A DNA stretch of 11,398 nucleotides from an uncultured Clostridia bacterium (GCA_947624945.1 CANQMJ010000076.1:1-11398); one strand, 5' to 3'. Counted from the stretch's first letter, positions 1-6,521 are shown. Program-made: numbers and translations. Notes: generated from the letters alone by a model not told the origin.

Positions 1-90
1 TTTTGACTGCCCTTGCGACAGTCTTCTTTGTCATGCACTTTTTTCTCTTCGGCTATTGTGCTTTTGTTTCAAACTTGTTCTCCTTTTTCG

Positions 91-117
91 AAAAGAGCGC
101 CGCCGCGGCGCTTTTTT
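91..117 (+). terminator. rho-independent terminator
   Basis: A GCGCCG stem (97-102) pairs with CGGCGC (106-111) around a three-base loop. It is preceded by AAAA and followed by six T (112-117). It presumably ends a transcript entering from the left, whose gene is outside the window. Confidence 0.75.
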
Positions 118-193
118 CGTTATCTTCGACAAGCGTCGACTCAAAAGAACGGAAAATAGTTCACACTTTGTTCAAAAATTTCCGAAATCCCAC

Positions 194-222
194 TTGACAA
201 GTCTGCAATTTGCGATTATACT
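194..222 (+). promoter_or_regulatory. sigma-A promoter of first LamG-like gene
   Basis: TTGACA (194-199), a 17-base spacer and TATACT (217-222) make a near-consensus promoter. The expected start is near 229, giving a leader of about 48 nt before the ATG at 277. The same boxes with identical spacing stand before the second paralogue (1113-1141). Confidence 0.9.
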
Positions 223-230
223 CATAGATA

Positions 231-247
231 AGATATCATGTGTATCT
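231..247 (+). promoter_or_regulatory. leader inverted repeat, copy 1
   Basis: AGATA (231-235) and TATCT (243-247) are perfect inverted arms with a 7-base spacer, starting a couple of bases after the predicted transcription start. The arms, spacer length and position recur before the second paralogue. It could be an operator or a 5'-terminal mRNA hairpin; the sequence does not decide which. Confidence 0.5.
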
Positions 248-276
248 GAAAAAATCTCATATGGAGGAAAAAAACA

Positions 277-1029
277 ATGAGAAAGTTTCTCGCGCTCATC
301 ATGGTTGCAGCCATGATGGCAACGTTCGCGTCTGTGGCATTTGCAGAGGACACTGTAGTCGCTACATACACGTTCGACGAAGGCAAGGCTGACGCAGGTC
401 TTACCGAAAACGGTGAAAACTTCACGTATGCTGACGGTACCGTCACGCTCGGCGCTGAATCCTACTTCACGTCCGATGTCGACCTCAAGGGTGCTGAATC
501 CGTTACCGTTACGATGAAGGTGAAGCCCACAGGTTCGACCGCATGGCCGATCGAGATCACCTCTGAGGAATCTCACGCTTACCCGACAGAGCACTACCTC
601 GGTGTTCTTCTGAACGCTGACCTCACCGCTGAACGTTACGCTAACCCCGCTGAGAAAAATGCTCGTCCGGGCAACGTTGTGGTTTCCGGCATCGGCACAG
701 ACATGGTCGAGATACAGATCGTCTGGGGCGCTGACAACGGCACAGTCGTTTATGTAAACGGCGAAGAGAAGGGCACGTTCGCACAGCCCGACGGCTACGA
801 CCTCACGCTTGCTAACTGCATCGGTGAGAACCCCGTAGTTCAGATCGGTAAGGCTAACTGGGGCGAGTACTCCGACGGTCTCGTTATCGACGAGGTAACC
901 ATCGCTGCTACGTACGCTGCTGACGGCGCTGAAGACGGCGACACAGCTGCTCAGACCGGTTTCGCTACGATCGCTCTCGCGATAGCTGCGATCGGCTCCG
1001 GCGCTTACATCGTTTCCAAGAAGCACTAA
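277..1029 (+). CDS. secreted LamG-like surface protein, paralogue 1
   Basis: This 250-residue exported protein starts at the ATG behind a good GGAGG site (263-267). Residues 1-23 form a signal peptide (basic MRK, hydrophobic core, AFA cleavage site before Glu24). Residues about 28-210 look like a concanavalin-A/LamG-type beta-sandwich: an opening TYTFDEGKAD strand, a VYVNGEEKG turn and a closing DGLVIDEVTI strand. After a short acidic, Ala-rich linker, the last 25 residues are QTG at 226-228, a hydrophobic segment and a SKKH tail. This resembles a sortase signal or simple membrane anchor, although the usual LP before x-T-G is absent. The protein probably displays a carbohydrate-binding or adhesive module at the cell surface; no enzymatic motif is recognised. 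It is a monocistron with its own promoter and terminator. GCT dominates its alanine codons, which may mean high expression. Fold assignment is by pattern, not alignment. Confidence 0.8.
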   Translation: MRKFLALIMVAAMMATFASVAFAEDTVVATYTFDEGKADAGLTENGENFTYADGTVTLGAESYFTSDVDLKGAESVTVTMKVKPTGSTAWPIEITSEESHAYPTEHYLGVLLNADLTAERYANPAEKNARPGNVVVSGIGTDMVEIQIVWGADNGTVVYVNGEEKGTFAQPDGYDLTLANCIGENPVVQIGKANWGEYSDGLVIDEVTIAATYAADGAEDGDTAAQTGFATIALAIAAIGSGAYIVSKKH

Positions 1030-1041
1030 TTGCACATGATG

Positions 1042-1072
1042 AAAAACGGCTCCCATAGAGGAACCGTTTTTT
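1042..1072 (+). terminator. terminator of first LamG-like gene
   Basis: AAAAACGG (1042-1049) pairs with CCGTTTTT (1064-1071). The inner pairing TCC (1051-1053) with GGA (1060-1062) leaves a six-base loop, and the stem runs into a T tract. It starts 12 bases after the TAA. Confidence 0.85.
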
Positions 1073-1112
1073 GTAAATTTTGCAATCATAACGAAAATTA
1101 AGAAAATATTCC

Positions 1113-1141
1113 TTGACATTTTGAGAATTATACTTTATACT
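1113..1141 (+). promoter_or_regulatory. sigma-A promoter of second LamG-like gene
   Basis: TTGACA (1113-1118), 17 bases and TATACT (1136-1141) repeat the box sequences and spacing of the first paralogue's promoter. The expected start is near 1148. The duplication therefore carried its control region with it. Confidence 0.9.
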
Positions 1142-1148
1142 TATGATA

Positions 1149-1165
1149 AGATATCGAGAGTATCT
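1149..1165 (+). promoter_or_regulatory. leader inverted repeat, copy 2
   Basis: AGATA (1149-1153) and TATCT (1161-1165) flank a 7-base spacer, as at 231-247. Arms and spacing are conserved while most of the spacer differs, suggesting the palindrome itself matters. Confidence 0.5.
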
Positions 1166-1195
1166 CAAAATCAAAACTTCACGGAGGAAGAAAAA

Positions 1196-1990
1196 ATGAG
1201 AAAGATTCTCGCGCTCATCATGGTAGTCGCTATGATGGCAGTACTCGCATCCGGCGTATTCGCTGACGACACAGTCACCGTTACGTACACGTTCGACGAG
1301 GGCAAGGCTGACGCAGGTCTTACCGAGCATGGCGAGCTCACGTATGCTGACGGCACCGTTACGTTCGGCGCTGACGGCTGGCTCGAGTCCGACATCGACC
1401 TCAAGGGCGCAACGTCCCTCAAGGTCACCGCTAAGGTAAAAGCTCCCGAGGACAGAACAGCAACGGCGTGGATATTCGACGCTACGTCCGAGAACCCGCA
1501 TCCGTGGCCGAGCGAGCACTATGTTGCTCTCCTGTTCGACAAGCCGAACAACTGCAACCTCGCTGCTGAGCGCTACAACAACGCAGGCACGCGTCCCGCA
1601 CATCCCGAAAACCTCGCTATCACCGATGATTTCATGACCATCGTTGGCGAATTCAAGGCTGACGGCTCCGTCGTCGTTTCCATCGACGGCGAGGAAGTCG
1701 CAAACGTTGCACAGCCCGAAGGCTTCGACCTCAACCTCGCAGATTGCCTCGGCGAGACCCCGATGTTCATGATCGGTCACGCTAACTGGAACGAAGGCGA
1801 ATACGCTAACGGCATGGTCCTCGATGAGATCACCATCGAAGCTACCGTTCCGGGCGCTGCTGCTCCCGCTGACGGCACCGACGCTCCCGCTGAGGACGGC
1901 GAAACGGCATCTCAGACCGGCTTCGCTACGATCGCTCTCGCAATCGCAGCTATCGGCTCCGGCGCTTACATAGTCTCCAAGAAGCATTGA
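1196..1990 (+). CDS. secreted LamG-like surface protein, paralogue 2
   Basis: A paralogue of the preceding gene, 264 residues when started at the ATG at 1196. An in-frame ATG at 1121 lies inside the promoter spacer and is rejected; GGAGG at 1183-1187 and the MRK signal peptide (cleavage after VFA, residue 23) fix the start. Residues about 28-215 form the same LamG-like module, with matching FDEGKADAGLTE, TAW, SEHY, LAAERY and ANW landmarks. A longer Ala/Pro/Asp-rich linker (about 217-239) precedes a C-terminal tail of 25 residues identical to paralogue 1: QTG at 240-242, hydrophobic segment, SKKH. The identical tail in otherwise diverged proteins points to a shared anchoring machinery. The ligand is unknown; a glycan is plausible given the sugar-uptake genes downstream, but this is inference. 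Confidence 0.8.
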   Translation: MRKILALIMVVAMMAVLASGVFADDTVTVTYTFDEGKADAGLTEHGELTYADGTVTFGADGWLESDIDLKGATSLKVTAKVKAPEDRTATAWIFDATSENPHPWPSEHYVALLFDKPNNCNLAAERYNNAGTRPAHPENLAITDDFMTIVGEFKADGSVVVSIDGEEVANVAQPEGFDLNLADCLGETPMFMIGHANWNEGEYANGMVLDEITIEATVPGAAAPADGTDAPAEDGETASQTGFATIALAIAAIGSGAYIVSKKH

Positions 1991-2011
1991 GATTAAATTA
2001 ATTAAATTTTC

Positions 2012-2059
2012 GCAGAGGGAGAGAAAAACTTCTTGAAAGAAGTTTTTCTCTCCCTCTGC
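2012..2059 (+). terminator. long hairpin after LamG-like gene 2 (module copy A)
   Basis: A perfect 23-bp stem (2012-2034 with 2037-2059) with a GA apex begins 21 bases after the TGA. It contains internal A5/T5 runs but no terminal T run directly after the stem. It is the likely 3' end or stabilising structure of the preceding mRNA, followed by CTCCCTCT and CAAGAACTTTTA (2074-2085). Confidence 0.7.
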
Positions 2060-2173
2060 ACTCCCTCTCTTTTCAAGAACTTTTATTACCGATTTTATTT
2101 TTTTAAAGCAATCGGGAACAATATCCTCGGAGATAGCTTAAGATAAACAGATTTGGTCCGCTTTTGGCGAAGT

Positions 2174-2204
2174 GGAGGACACCTTTTACAAAAAGGGGTC
2201 CTCC
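2174..2204. repeat. hairpin inside the inverted-repeat block
   Basis: GGAGGAC (2174-2180) pairs with GTCCTCC (2198-2204), and CCTTTT (2182-2187) with AAAAGG (2191-2196). There is one A/G mismatch and the loop is ACA. A CTCC stretch and the 12-mer CAAGAACTTTTA (2232-2243) follow, the same order as in the other module copies, but no gene ends just upstream. Confidence 0.6.
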
Positions 2205-2226
2205 AATCAAAGAAGTTCTCCGCTTC

Positions 2227-2271
2227 CTTTTCAAGAACTTTTACAAAAAAATCATAAAAGTTTTTGAAAAG
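2227..2271. repeat. 17-bp inverted repeat
   Basis: Positions 2227-2243 pair with 2255-2271 across an 11-base AT-rich loop, with a single G:T among 17 pairs. The arms carry the plus-strand 12-mer (2232-2243) and its minus-strand version (2255-2266), so this is where oppositely oriented modules meet. Confidence 0.7.
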
Positions 2272-2281
2272 AAGAGGGAGC

Positions 2282-2329
2282 GCGAGGGAGAGGAAAAACT
2301 TTTTTCAAAAAGTTTTTCCTCTCCCTCGC
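2282..2329 (-). terminator. long hairpin after eda (module copy B)
   Basis: A perfect 23-bp stem (2282-2304 with 2307-2329) with a two-base apex lies 16 bases beyond the eda stop in eda's direction. Read on the minus strand it matches copy A (CTTTTTGAAAAAAG apex against CTTCTTGAAAGAAG). Differences sit as paired changes that keep the stem intact. Confidence 0.7.
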
Positions 2330-2345
2330 AAAAACCTAATTCAAT

Positions 2346-2996
2346 TCAGATCCTGACCGTCGTTGCGGCTTCGGTGATAGCGGCGCGTGTACGCGCGGCG
2401 ATCTCGCCCCACGCCTTTTGCGCGATGAGCTTTTCCGACGCCATGAACGAGCCGCCGACGGCGAGCACGCACTGCAGCGACGTATACGAACGCAGATTCG
2501 ACATGTCGATGCCGCCCGTCGGGATGAACGATATGCCCGCGAACGGCGCTGCGAGCGCCTTGAGAGTCGCGGGACCGCCGAACTGCGACGCGGGGAAGAA
2601 CTTGACTGTCCCGAGCCCGTACGAGACCGCGTAGCCGATCTCGGTCGGCGTGACGCATCCGGGAACGACCGGCACGCCGAGCTCGATGCAGCGCTCGACG
2701 ACGCCGCGGTCGAAGCCGGGCGATACGATGAAGTCTGCGCCCGCATGGACGGCCTCGTCGACCTGCGCGGCGCGCAGAACGGTGCCGGCGCCGACGAACA
2801 TGCCGGGTCGCGAATCCTTCATGCGCCCGATCGCCTCGGCGGCGCATGAGGTGCGGAACGTCACCTCCGCCACCGACAGGCCCCCTGTAACGAGCGCGTC
2901 GGCAAGCGCCTCCGAATCGTCCGCGTCCGCGATCTTGATGACCGGTACGAGCTTCTTGTCTATCAAAGTCGAATATAACGAATCGTTTCTCGTCAT
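2346..2996 (-). CDS. eda: KDPG/KHG aldolase
   Basis: This 216-residue class I aldolase matches the family's usual size of about 210. Family members split 2-keto-3-deoxy-6-phosphogluconate to pyruvate and glyceraldehyde-3-phosphate in the cytosol, and often also act on 4-hydroxy-2-oxoglutarate. Expected active-site parts are visible: Glu44 and Arg48 in AEVTFRT, GAGTV at 69-73, SPGFD at 92-96, PGCVTP at 112-117, the Schiff-base Lys132 in VKFFPA, and the phosphate-binding PTGGI at 159-163. The ATG at 2996 follows AGGAGGT at a normal distance. The gene stands alone, convergent with the LamG-like gene and divergent from the binding-protein genes. No KDG kinase or uronate dehydratase is seen, so whether it serves Entner-Doudoroff, uronate or 2-oxo-acid metabolism is open. 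KDPGal aldolase (dgoA-type) is an alternative of similar sequence. Confidence 0.92.
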   Translation of the reverse strand: MTRNDSLYSTLIDKKLVPVIKIADADDSEALADALVTGGLSVAEVTFRTSCAAEAIGRMKDSRPGMFVGAGTVLRAAQVDEAVHAGADFIVSPGFDRGVVERCIELGVPVVPGCVTPTEIGYAVSYGLGTVKFFPASQFGGPATLKALAAPFAGISFIPTGGIDMSNLRSYTSLQCVLAVGGSFMASEKLIAQKAWGEIAARTRAAITEAATTVRI

Positions 2997-3039
2997 TTTT
3001 TTACCTCCTTTATAGACGTAATTTATAAACGTTTTTTTT

Positions 3040-3069
3040 ATTTTACCGTAGTTTTACGCCCATTGTCAA
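3040..3069 (-). promoter_or_regulatory. sigma-A promoter of eda
   Basis: On the minus strand TTGACA (plus positions 3064-3069), an 18-base spacer and TAAAAT (3040-3045) precede the eda ATG at 2996 by about 44 bases. The AGGAGG site lies at about 3004-3009. Confidence 0.8.
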
Positions 3070-3093
3070 GGCGCAAAGGAAACTTTTTGCGCC
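3070..3093. promoter_or_regulatory. inverted repeat abutting the eda -35 box
   Basis: GGCGCAAA (3070-3077) and TTTGCGCC (3086-3093) form perfect 8-bp arms with an 8-base spacer, directly upstream of the -35 box of eda. Position and symmetry suit a dimeric regulator's operator. I do not recognise the regulator. Confidence 0.5.
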
Positions 3094-3274
3094 GAATACA
3101 ACTTATCCAAAAATATTTACCAATATATTCTTATATTTGTATATGATTTCAACAGACAGTTTGCACGCTGAAATATGTATTGTTACAAGTGTACAAAGTC
3201 AAAAAATTTTTTTGTAAAAACAACACGAAAATACAGATTTCATTCATTTTGTTCACACAACCGTCACATTACGG

Positions 3275-3283
3275 TGATATAGT
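3275..3283 (+). promoter_or_regulatory. extended -10 promoter of first solute-binding gene
   Basis: TG-A-TATAGT (3275-3283) is an extended -10 element. No good -35 lies at 16-18 bases; TTCACA at 3252-3257 would need a 20-base spacer. The small repeat CCGT (3261-3264) / ACGG (3271-3274) sits just upstream and could be an operator. The start would be near 3290. Confidence 0.55.
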
Positions 3284-3292
3284 GGTAAAGCA

Positions 3293-3306
3293 GTATCGCA
3301 AGATAC
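3293..3306 (+). promoter_or_regulatory. 5'-end hairpin with GCAA loop
   Basis: GTATC (3293-3297), a GCAA tetraloop of GNRA type (3298-3301) and GATAC (3302-3306) form a compact hairpin just after the predicted start. It may stabilise the mRNA or serve as a DNA operator. Confidence 0.45.
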
Positions 3307-3342
3307 ACTCATGTAACTATATTTTATTGTAGGAGGAAACAC

Positions 3343-4842
3343 ATGAAAAAATTCCTTTGCTTGCTGCTCGTCATAGTGATGGTGGCAATGCCCCTCGTCG
3401 CCTGCAAGGACGACAGCGACGGCGGTAAGGAAACAGACGGCGGCAATCAGCCCGTACAGACGGCCGCGCAGTCAGGCGACGGCACAGGTACGGCTGCGTC
3501 GACCGACGTCTATGAAGTCCCCGAAACCCTCAAGTTCGACGGCAAAGCGTTCAACTTCCTGTATGAGCAGGAGCAGGGCTACGGCTACTTCCCGCTCGAC
3601 TTTGACGAGCCCTCGTCCGAGGATGCTTACGCGAACGCCATCTATCTCCGCAACTCCGCAGTTGAGGATCAGCTCGGCGTAACGCTCGTAGGCAGCGAAC
3701 AGACGAGCTCCGGCAACGTCCAGACCGCATTCCAGACGGACAACGGCGCAAGCGGCGGCGAGTGGAACGCAGCGTTCTTCGTTGTGGCAAACGCAGCCAA
3801 AACGACCGCGGCAGGCGACTGCCTCTCATTTGACGAGCTCCCCTACGTCAACCTCGACAACTCCTGGTGGAACCGTGACTGCACGGAGCAGCTCGCTCTC
3901 GCAGGCGAACACTACATGGTGTCCGGCGATATCATGATAGGCGACAAGGACGTTCTTTGGGCAATGTACTTCATCAAGTCAAGACTTGAAGAGGTCATCG
4001 CAAATCCCGCCAACGCATCGCTCAAGAGACCTTATGAGCTGATGGATGAAAACAACTGGACATGGGACAACATGATGGCTCTCGCGGCAGGCGCTGCAAG
4101 AGATGAGAACGCAGACGATAAGATGGCTATAGGCAGCTCCGATATATTCGGCCTCTGCACGCACAACGAGAACTACGCGGCTCTTTGGGAGTCTGCGGGC
4201 CTCAAGCTCTGCACCAACGACCAGTTCGGCGAACCCGTTGTTGAATGGGGTGACAACGAGCATTTCGTTGACGTCTACAACTACGGCTGCGAGACGATAA
4301 TGAACGATACGCAGGTCGTTGCAGCCAGCAGCGACCAGGGCGGTGACCCGATCGCCTGGATCACGACTGCTATGAAGAACAACAAGACTCTGTTCGGTAC
4401 GGAAGTTATCGCATTCGTTCGCCAGTACCGTAACAACGAAGAGGCGTTCGGTATCGTTCCGTTCCCGAAGTACGACAGCTCCGTTGACAGATACTATTCT
4501 TACGTTGCTATCAACTCCGCAGTCTGCACCGTCGAGTACACGCATCCCGACGGTGAGTTCACGGGCGCAGTCCTCGAAACGATGGCATCTCTCGGTCAGA
4601 AGTACATAATCCCCGAGTACAGAGACATGCAGCTCAAGGGCAGATTCTCCGATGACCCCGAGTCGGCAGGCTCGCTTGATATAATCCTCAACAACCGCTG
4701 CTACGATATGGGCGTGTTCTATGACTGGGGCTTCGAGGCTCTCAGAAAGCCCGGCGTCAACCCGACGACCGTTTGGGGCGGAAACAAGAAGTCGATCCAG
4801 CTCAGCGTCAACAGAACGCTCGGTAAGCTGCTCGACAGATAA
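3343..4842 (+). CDS. extracellular solute-binding lipoprotein 1
   Basis: A 499-residue substrate-binding lipoprotein of an ABC importer, most like the sugar-binding (family 1) type. AGGAGG at 3331-3336 fixes the ATG. Residues 1-20 are a lipoprotein signal with lipobox LVAC; Cys21 would be lipidated and hold the protein on the outer face of the membrane. A Gly/Asp/Thr-rich tether runs to about residue 54. Landmarks shared with the next two proteins are DFDEPS (87-91), NAIY.RN (98-104), LDNSWWN (171-177), TEQLA (181-185) and GIVPFPKYDSS (370-380). Length is within the normal range. The ligand cannot be read from the sequence; an oligosaccharide is the usual one. It is a single-gene unit with its own promoter and terminator and no permease in the window, so it presumably serves a transporter encoded elsewhere. 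It is the most diverged of the three. Confidence 0.88.
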   Translation: MKKFLCLLLVIVMVAMPLVACKDDSDGGKETDGGNQPVQTAAQSGDGTGTAASTDVYEVPETLKFDGKAFNFLYEQEQGYGYFPLDFDEPSSEDAYANAIYLRNSAVEDQLGVTLVGSEQTSSGNVQTAFQTDNGASGGEWNAAFFVVANAAKTTAAGDCLSFDELPYVNLDNSWWNRDCTEQLALAGEHYMVSGDIMIGDKDVLWAMYFIKSRLEEVIANPANASLKRPYELMDENNWTWDNMMALAAGAARDENADDKMAIGSSDIFGLCTHNENYAALWESAGLKLCTNDQFGEPVVEWGDNEHFVDVYNYGCETIMNDTQVVAASSDQGGDPIAWITTAMKNNKTLFGTEVIAFVRQYRNNEEAFGIVPFPKYDSSVDRYYSYVAINSAVCTVEYTHPDGEFTGAVLETMASLGQKYIIPEYRDMQLKGRFSDDPESAGSLDIILNNRCYDMGVFYDWGFEALRKPGVNPTTVWGGNKKSIQLSVNRTLGKLLDR

Positions 4843-4860
4843 AAAACGTTTTATCCCTTC

Positions 4861-4905
4861 GAAAGGGCTCCTATGGGAGCCCTTTCCCGGTTTCCGTGTT
4901 TTTTT
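4861..4905 (+). terminator. terminator after solute-binding gene 1
   Basis: An 11-bp perfect stem (4861-4871 with 4876-4886) has a TATG loop. A seven-base T run (4899-4905) follows after a 12-base delay, so termination may be less sharp than at a canonical site. Confidence 0.75.
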
Positions 4906-4915
4906 CCTGACCCCC

Positions 4916-4944
4916 TTGTATTATTGCTCAAAATGTGATAAAAT
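4916..4944 (+). promoter_or_regulatory. promoter of solute-binding gene 2
   Basis: TTGTAT (4916-4921), 17 bases and TAAAAT (4939-4944) precede a GGAGGT ribosome site (4954-4959) and the ATG at 4968. A TGTGATA sequence overlaps the -10 here and again in the promoter of gene 3. Confidence 0.75.
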
Positions 4945-4967
4945 GAAAAAAACGGAGGTATAACATT

Positions 4968-6422
4968 ATGAAAAAGTACATGGCACTCGTACTGGCGCTT
5001 CTCATGCTCGCGATGCCGCTTGCCGCATGCAAGGATAACGGCGAGGGCGATTCGGGCAAAGGCGGAGCCGATACGTCAAAGTCGACGTCCGCCGGCACAG
5101 GTTCCGCTGATACGGAGGCGGAGGAGGTAAGCACCGACGTATACACGATACCCGAAAAGTTCGCCGAGGGCGTGACGTTCGAGGTCCTGACCCCGCAGGT
5201 CATCGCGGCTAACTACGCGATAGTGGACTTCGACGAGCCGTCCGACGACGCATACAGCAACGCCATCTATCAGCGCAATCTTGCCGTCGAGGAATATCTC
5301 GGCTGCACGATACACTCGACAGAGGGCACCGACTTCAAGGACGTGTACAACAGATTCAAGACGTCCGTCGACGCAAGCTCCGGCGAATACGACGCTGTGT
5401 TCAACAACATGTCGAACACATGCAGCGCGGTCGGCGGCGGTCTCTGCGTGCCGTTTGACGAAATGGCGAACATAAACCTCGACAACAGCTGGTGGAACGC
5501 GGACTGCACCGAGCAGCTCGCGATCGGCGGCAGCCACTACATGATCTCGGGCGACATCGCTCTCTCCGACAAGGAGTGCATCTGGGCCGTCTATTTTACG
5601 AAGGACATGATACTTGAAAACCGCCTCGAGGACCCGTACGAGCTCGTCAAAGACAACAAGTGGACATGGGACAAGATGCATGAAATGGCAAGGACGGCGG
5701 CGAACGAGCTGTCCGGCGACGACGTCATGGACCAGTCCGACATTTGGGGCGTCACGACGCACAGCGAGAACTGGACCGCAATGTGGCAGTCGGCGGGACT
5801 CAAGCTCGCGGAGCTTGACGAATACGGCGTGCCGTATCCGTCGTGGGGCACCGAGCAGTTCGTAGACGTGTTCGCCGACATCGCCGACTTCATGGGCGAC
5901 GCGACGTGCGTATCGCCCGACGACGATAAATTCATCGCAGTCGCATTCCCGGAGGGCAGAACGCTGTTCGCGACGGAGGTCATCGCTCACGTCCGCAACT
6001 ACCGCAACAACGACTATGACTTCGGTATCGTACCGTTCCCGAAGTACGACTCCTCGCAGGAGGAGTACCTCTCCTATATCGCCGACTACTCGAACGTGCT
6101 CACCGTCGGTATGGATAATCCCGACATCGACATGACGAGCGCGATACTCGAAACGATGGGCAAATACGGCAAAGAGATCCTGACGCCCGCATACTACGAG
6201 GATCAGATCAAGTCCCGTTTCGCACGCGACGAAACGACGTGGGATATGCTCGACATCATCTTCACGCACAGAAGCTATGACCTCGGCGTGTTCTTCAACT
6301 GGGGCGGCGCTTACAACTCGCTCAAATCAAAGGACGCGAGCCCCGCAACGCTCTACCGTTCGCTTGAACGCTCCATCGAGCGCGACATTCAGAAGTCGCT
6401 CGGCGCGCTCGGACTGTTCTAA
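4968..6422 (+). CDS. extracellular solute-binding lipoprotein 2
   Basis: A 484-residue ABC-importer binding lipoprotein, paralogous to its neighbours and very close to the third copy. The signal ends in lipobox LAAC with Cys21 as the lipidation site. A Gly/Ser/Asp/Glu-rich tether follows to about residue 55. DFDEPS (87-92), NAIYQRN (98-104), LDNSWWN (171-177), and further on the WTWDKMHEM and GIVPFPKYDSS blocks, mark the family. A long stretch around TEQLAIGGSHYMISGDIALS and the segment after it is nearly identical to copy 3, which suggests recent duplication or gene conversion. It is transcribed alone between its own promoter and terminator. Substrate is unknown; duplicates of this sort often differ in ligand range, but that is inference. 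Confidence 0.88.
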   Translation: MKKYMALVLALLMLAMPLAACKDNGEGDSGKGGADTSKSTSAGTGSADTEAEEVSTDVYTIPEKFAEGVTFEVLTPQVIAANYAIVDFDEPSDDAYSNAIYQRNLAVEEYLGCTIHSTEGTDFKDVYNRFKTSVDASSGEYDAVFNNMSNTCSAVGGGLCVPFDEMANINLDNSWWNADCTEQLAIGGSHYMISGDIALSDKECIWAVYFTKDMILENRLEDPYELVKDNKWTWDKMHEMARTAANELSGDDVMDQSDIWGVTTHSENWTAMWQSAGLKLAELDEYGVPYPSWGTEQFVDVFADIADFMGDATCVSPDDDKFIAVAFPEGRTLFATEVIAHVRNYRNNDYDFGIVPFPKYDSSQEEYLSYIADYSNVLTVGMDNPDIDMTSAILETMGKYGKEILTPAYYEDQIKSRFARDETTWDMLDIIFTHRSYDLGVFFNWGGAYNSLKSKDASPATLYRSLERSIERDIQKSLGALGLF

Positions 6423-6446
6423 ACTTCGACCGATAATATCACCCGC

Positions 6447-6480
6447 AAGGACGCTTTCGAAAGAAAGCGTCCTTTTCTTT
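6447..6480 (+). terminator. terminator after solute-binding gene 2
   Basis: A 12-bp perfect stem (6447-6458 with 6463-6474) is closed by a GAAA tetraloop (6459-6462) and runs into a T-rich tract (6473-6480). It begins 24 bases after the TAA. Confidence 0.92.
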
Positions 6481-6521
6481 AGTTTACACAAATTTTCTGT
6501 TTATTGTATATATCATTTACC

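Larger units (their letters stand above)
1..276. other. leader region without a convincing gene
   Basis: No convincing gene lies here; the short reading frames have no ribosome site or recognisable product. Positions 5-23 form a small GACTG/CAGTC hairpin followed by a T-rich stretch, possibly the tail of a gene to the left. A clear terminator follows at 91-117, then AT-rich DNA leading into the promoter of the first secreted-protein gene. Confidence 0.6.
2001..2340. repeat. hairpin-rich inverted-repeat block between convergent genes
   Basis: The block fills the gap between the second LamG-like gene and convergent eda. Its outer parts, about 2001-2085 and 2255-2340, are imperfect inverted copies of each other. 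Each comprises an ATTA..TTTT flank, a 23-bp hairpin, a CTCCCTCT stretch and the 12-mer CAA(G/A)AACTTTTA. The inside (2086-2254) holds a CCGATT/AATCGG pairing (2089-2094 with 2110-2115), a further hairpin at 2174-2204 and another 12-mer at 2232-2243. No convincing gene is seen. It can be read as a MITE-like element with long terminal repeats, or as two copies of one transcript-end module, one per convergent gene; the third copy at 8066 favours the second reading. Confidence 0.7.
2997..3342. other. divergent intergenic region eda / solute-binding lipoprotein
   Basis: This 346-bp, largely AT-rich gap contains the minus-strand eda promoter, the plus-strand promoter of the first binding-protein gene and several inverted repeats: 3070-3093, CCGT/ACGG at 3261-3274, the 3293-3306 hairpin, and ATTTCA/TGAAAT at 3146-3151 and 3169-3174. 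No ORF with a ribosome site is seen. Joint regulation of the two genes is plausible but not shown. Confidence 0.6.

Noticed and set aside
1121..1195. Earlier ATG for the second LamG-like gene
   Set aside because: It lies between the -35 and -10 boxes and would bury the signal peptide; the GGAGG site supports 1196.
172..1987. Long minus-strand reading frames opposite the two LamG-like genes (172-1119 and 965-1987)
   Set aside because: They mirror codon bias of the plus-strand genes, overlap their terminators and promoters, and lack ribosome sites or recognisable domains.
2164..2634. Plus-strand frame of 156 residues
   Set aside because: It crosses the hairpin block and runs antisense into eda, with no ribosome site. 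eda on the other strand is unambiguous.
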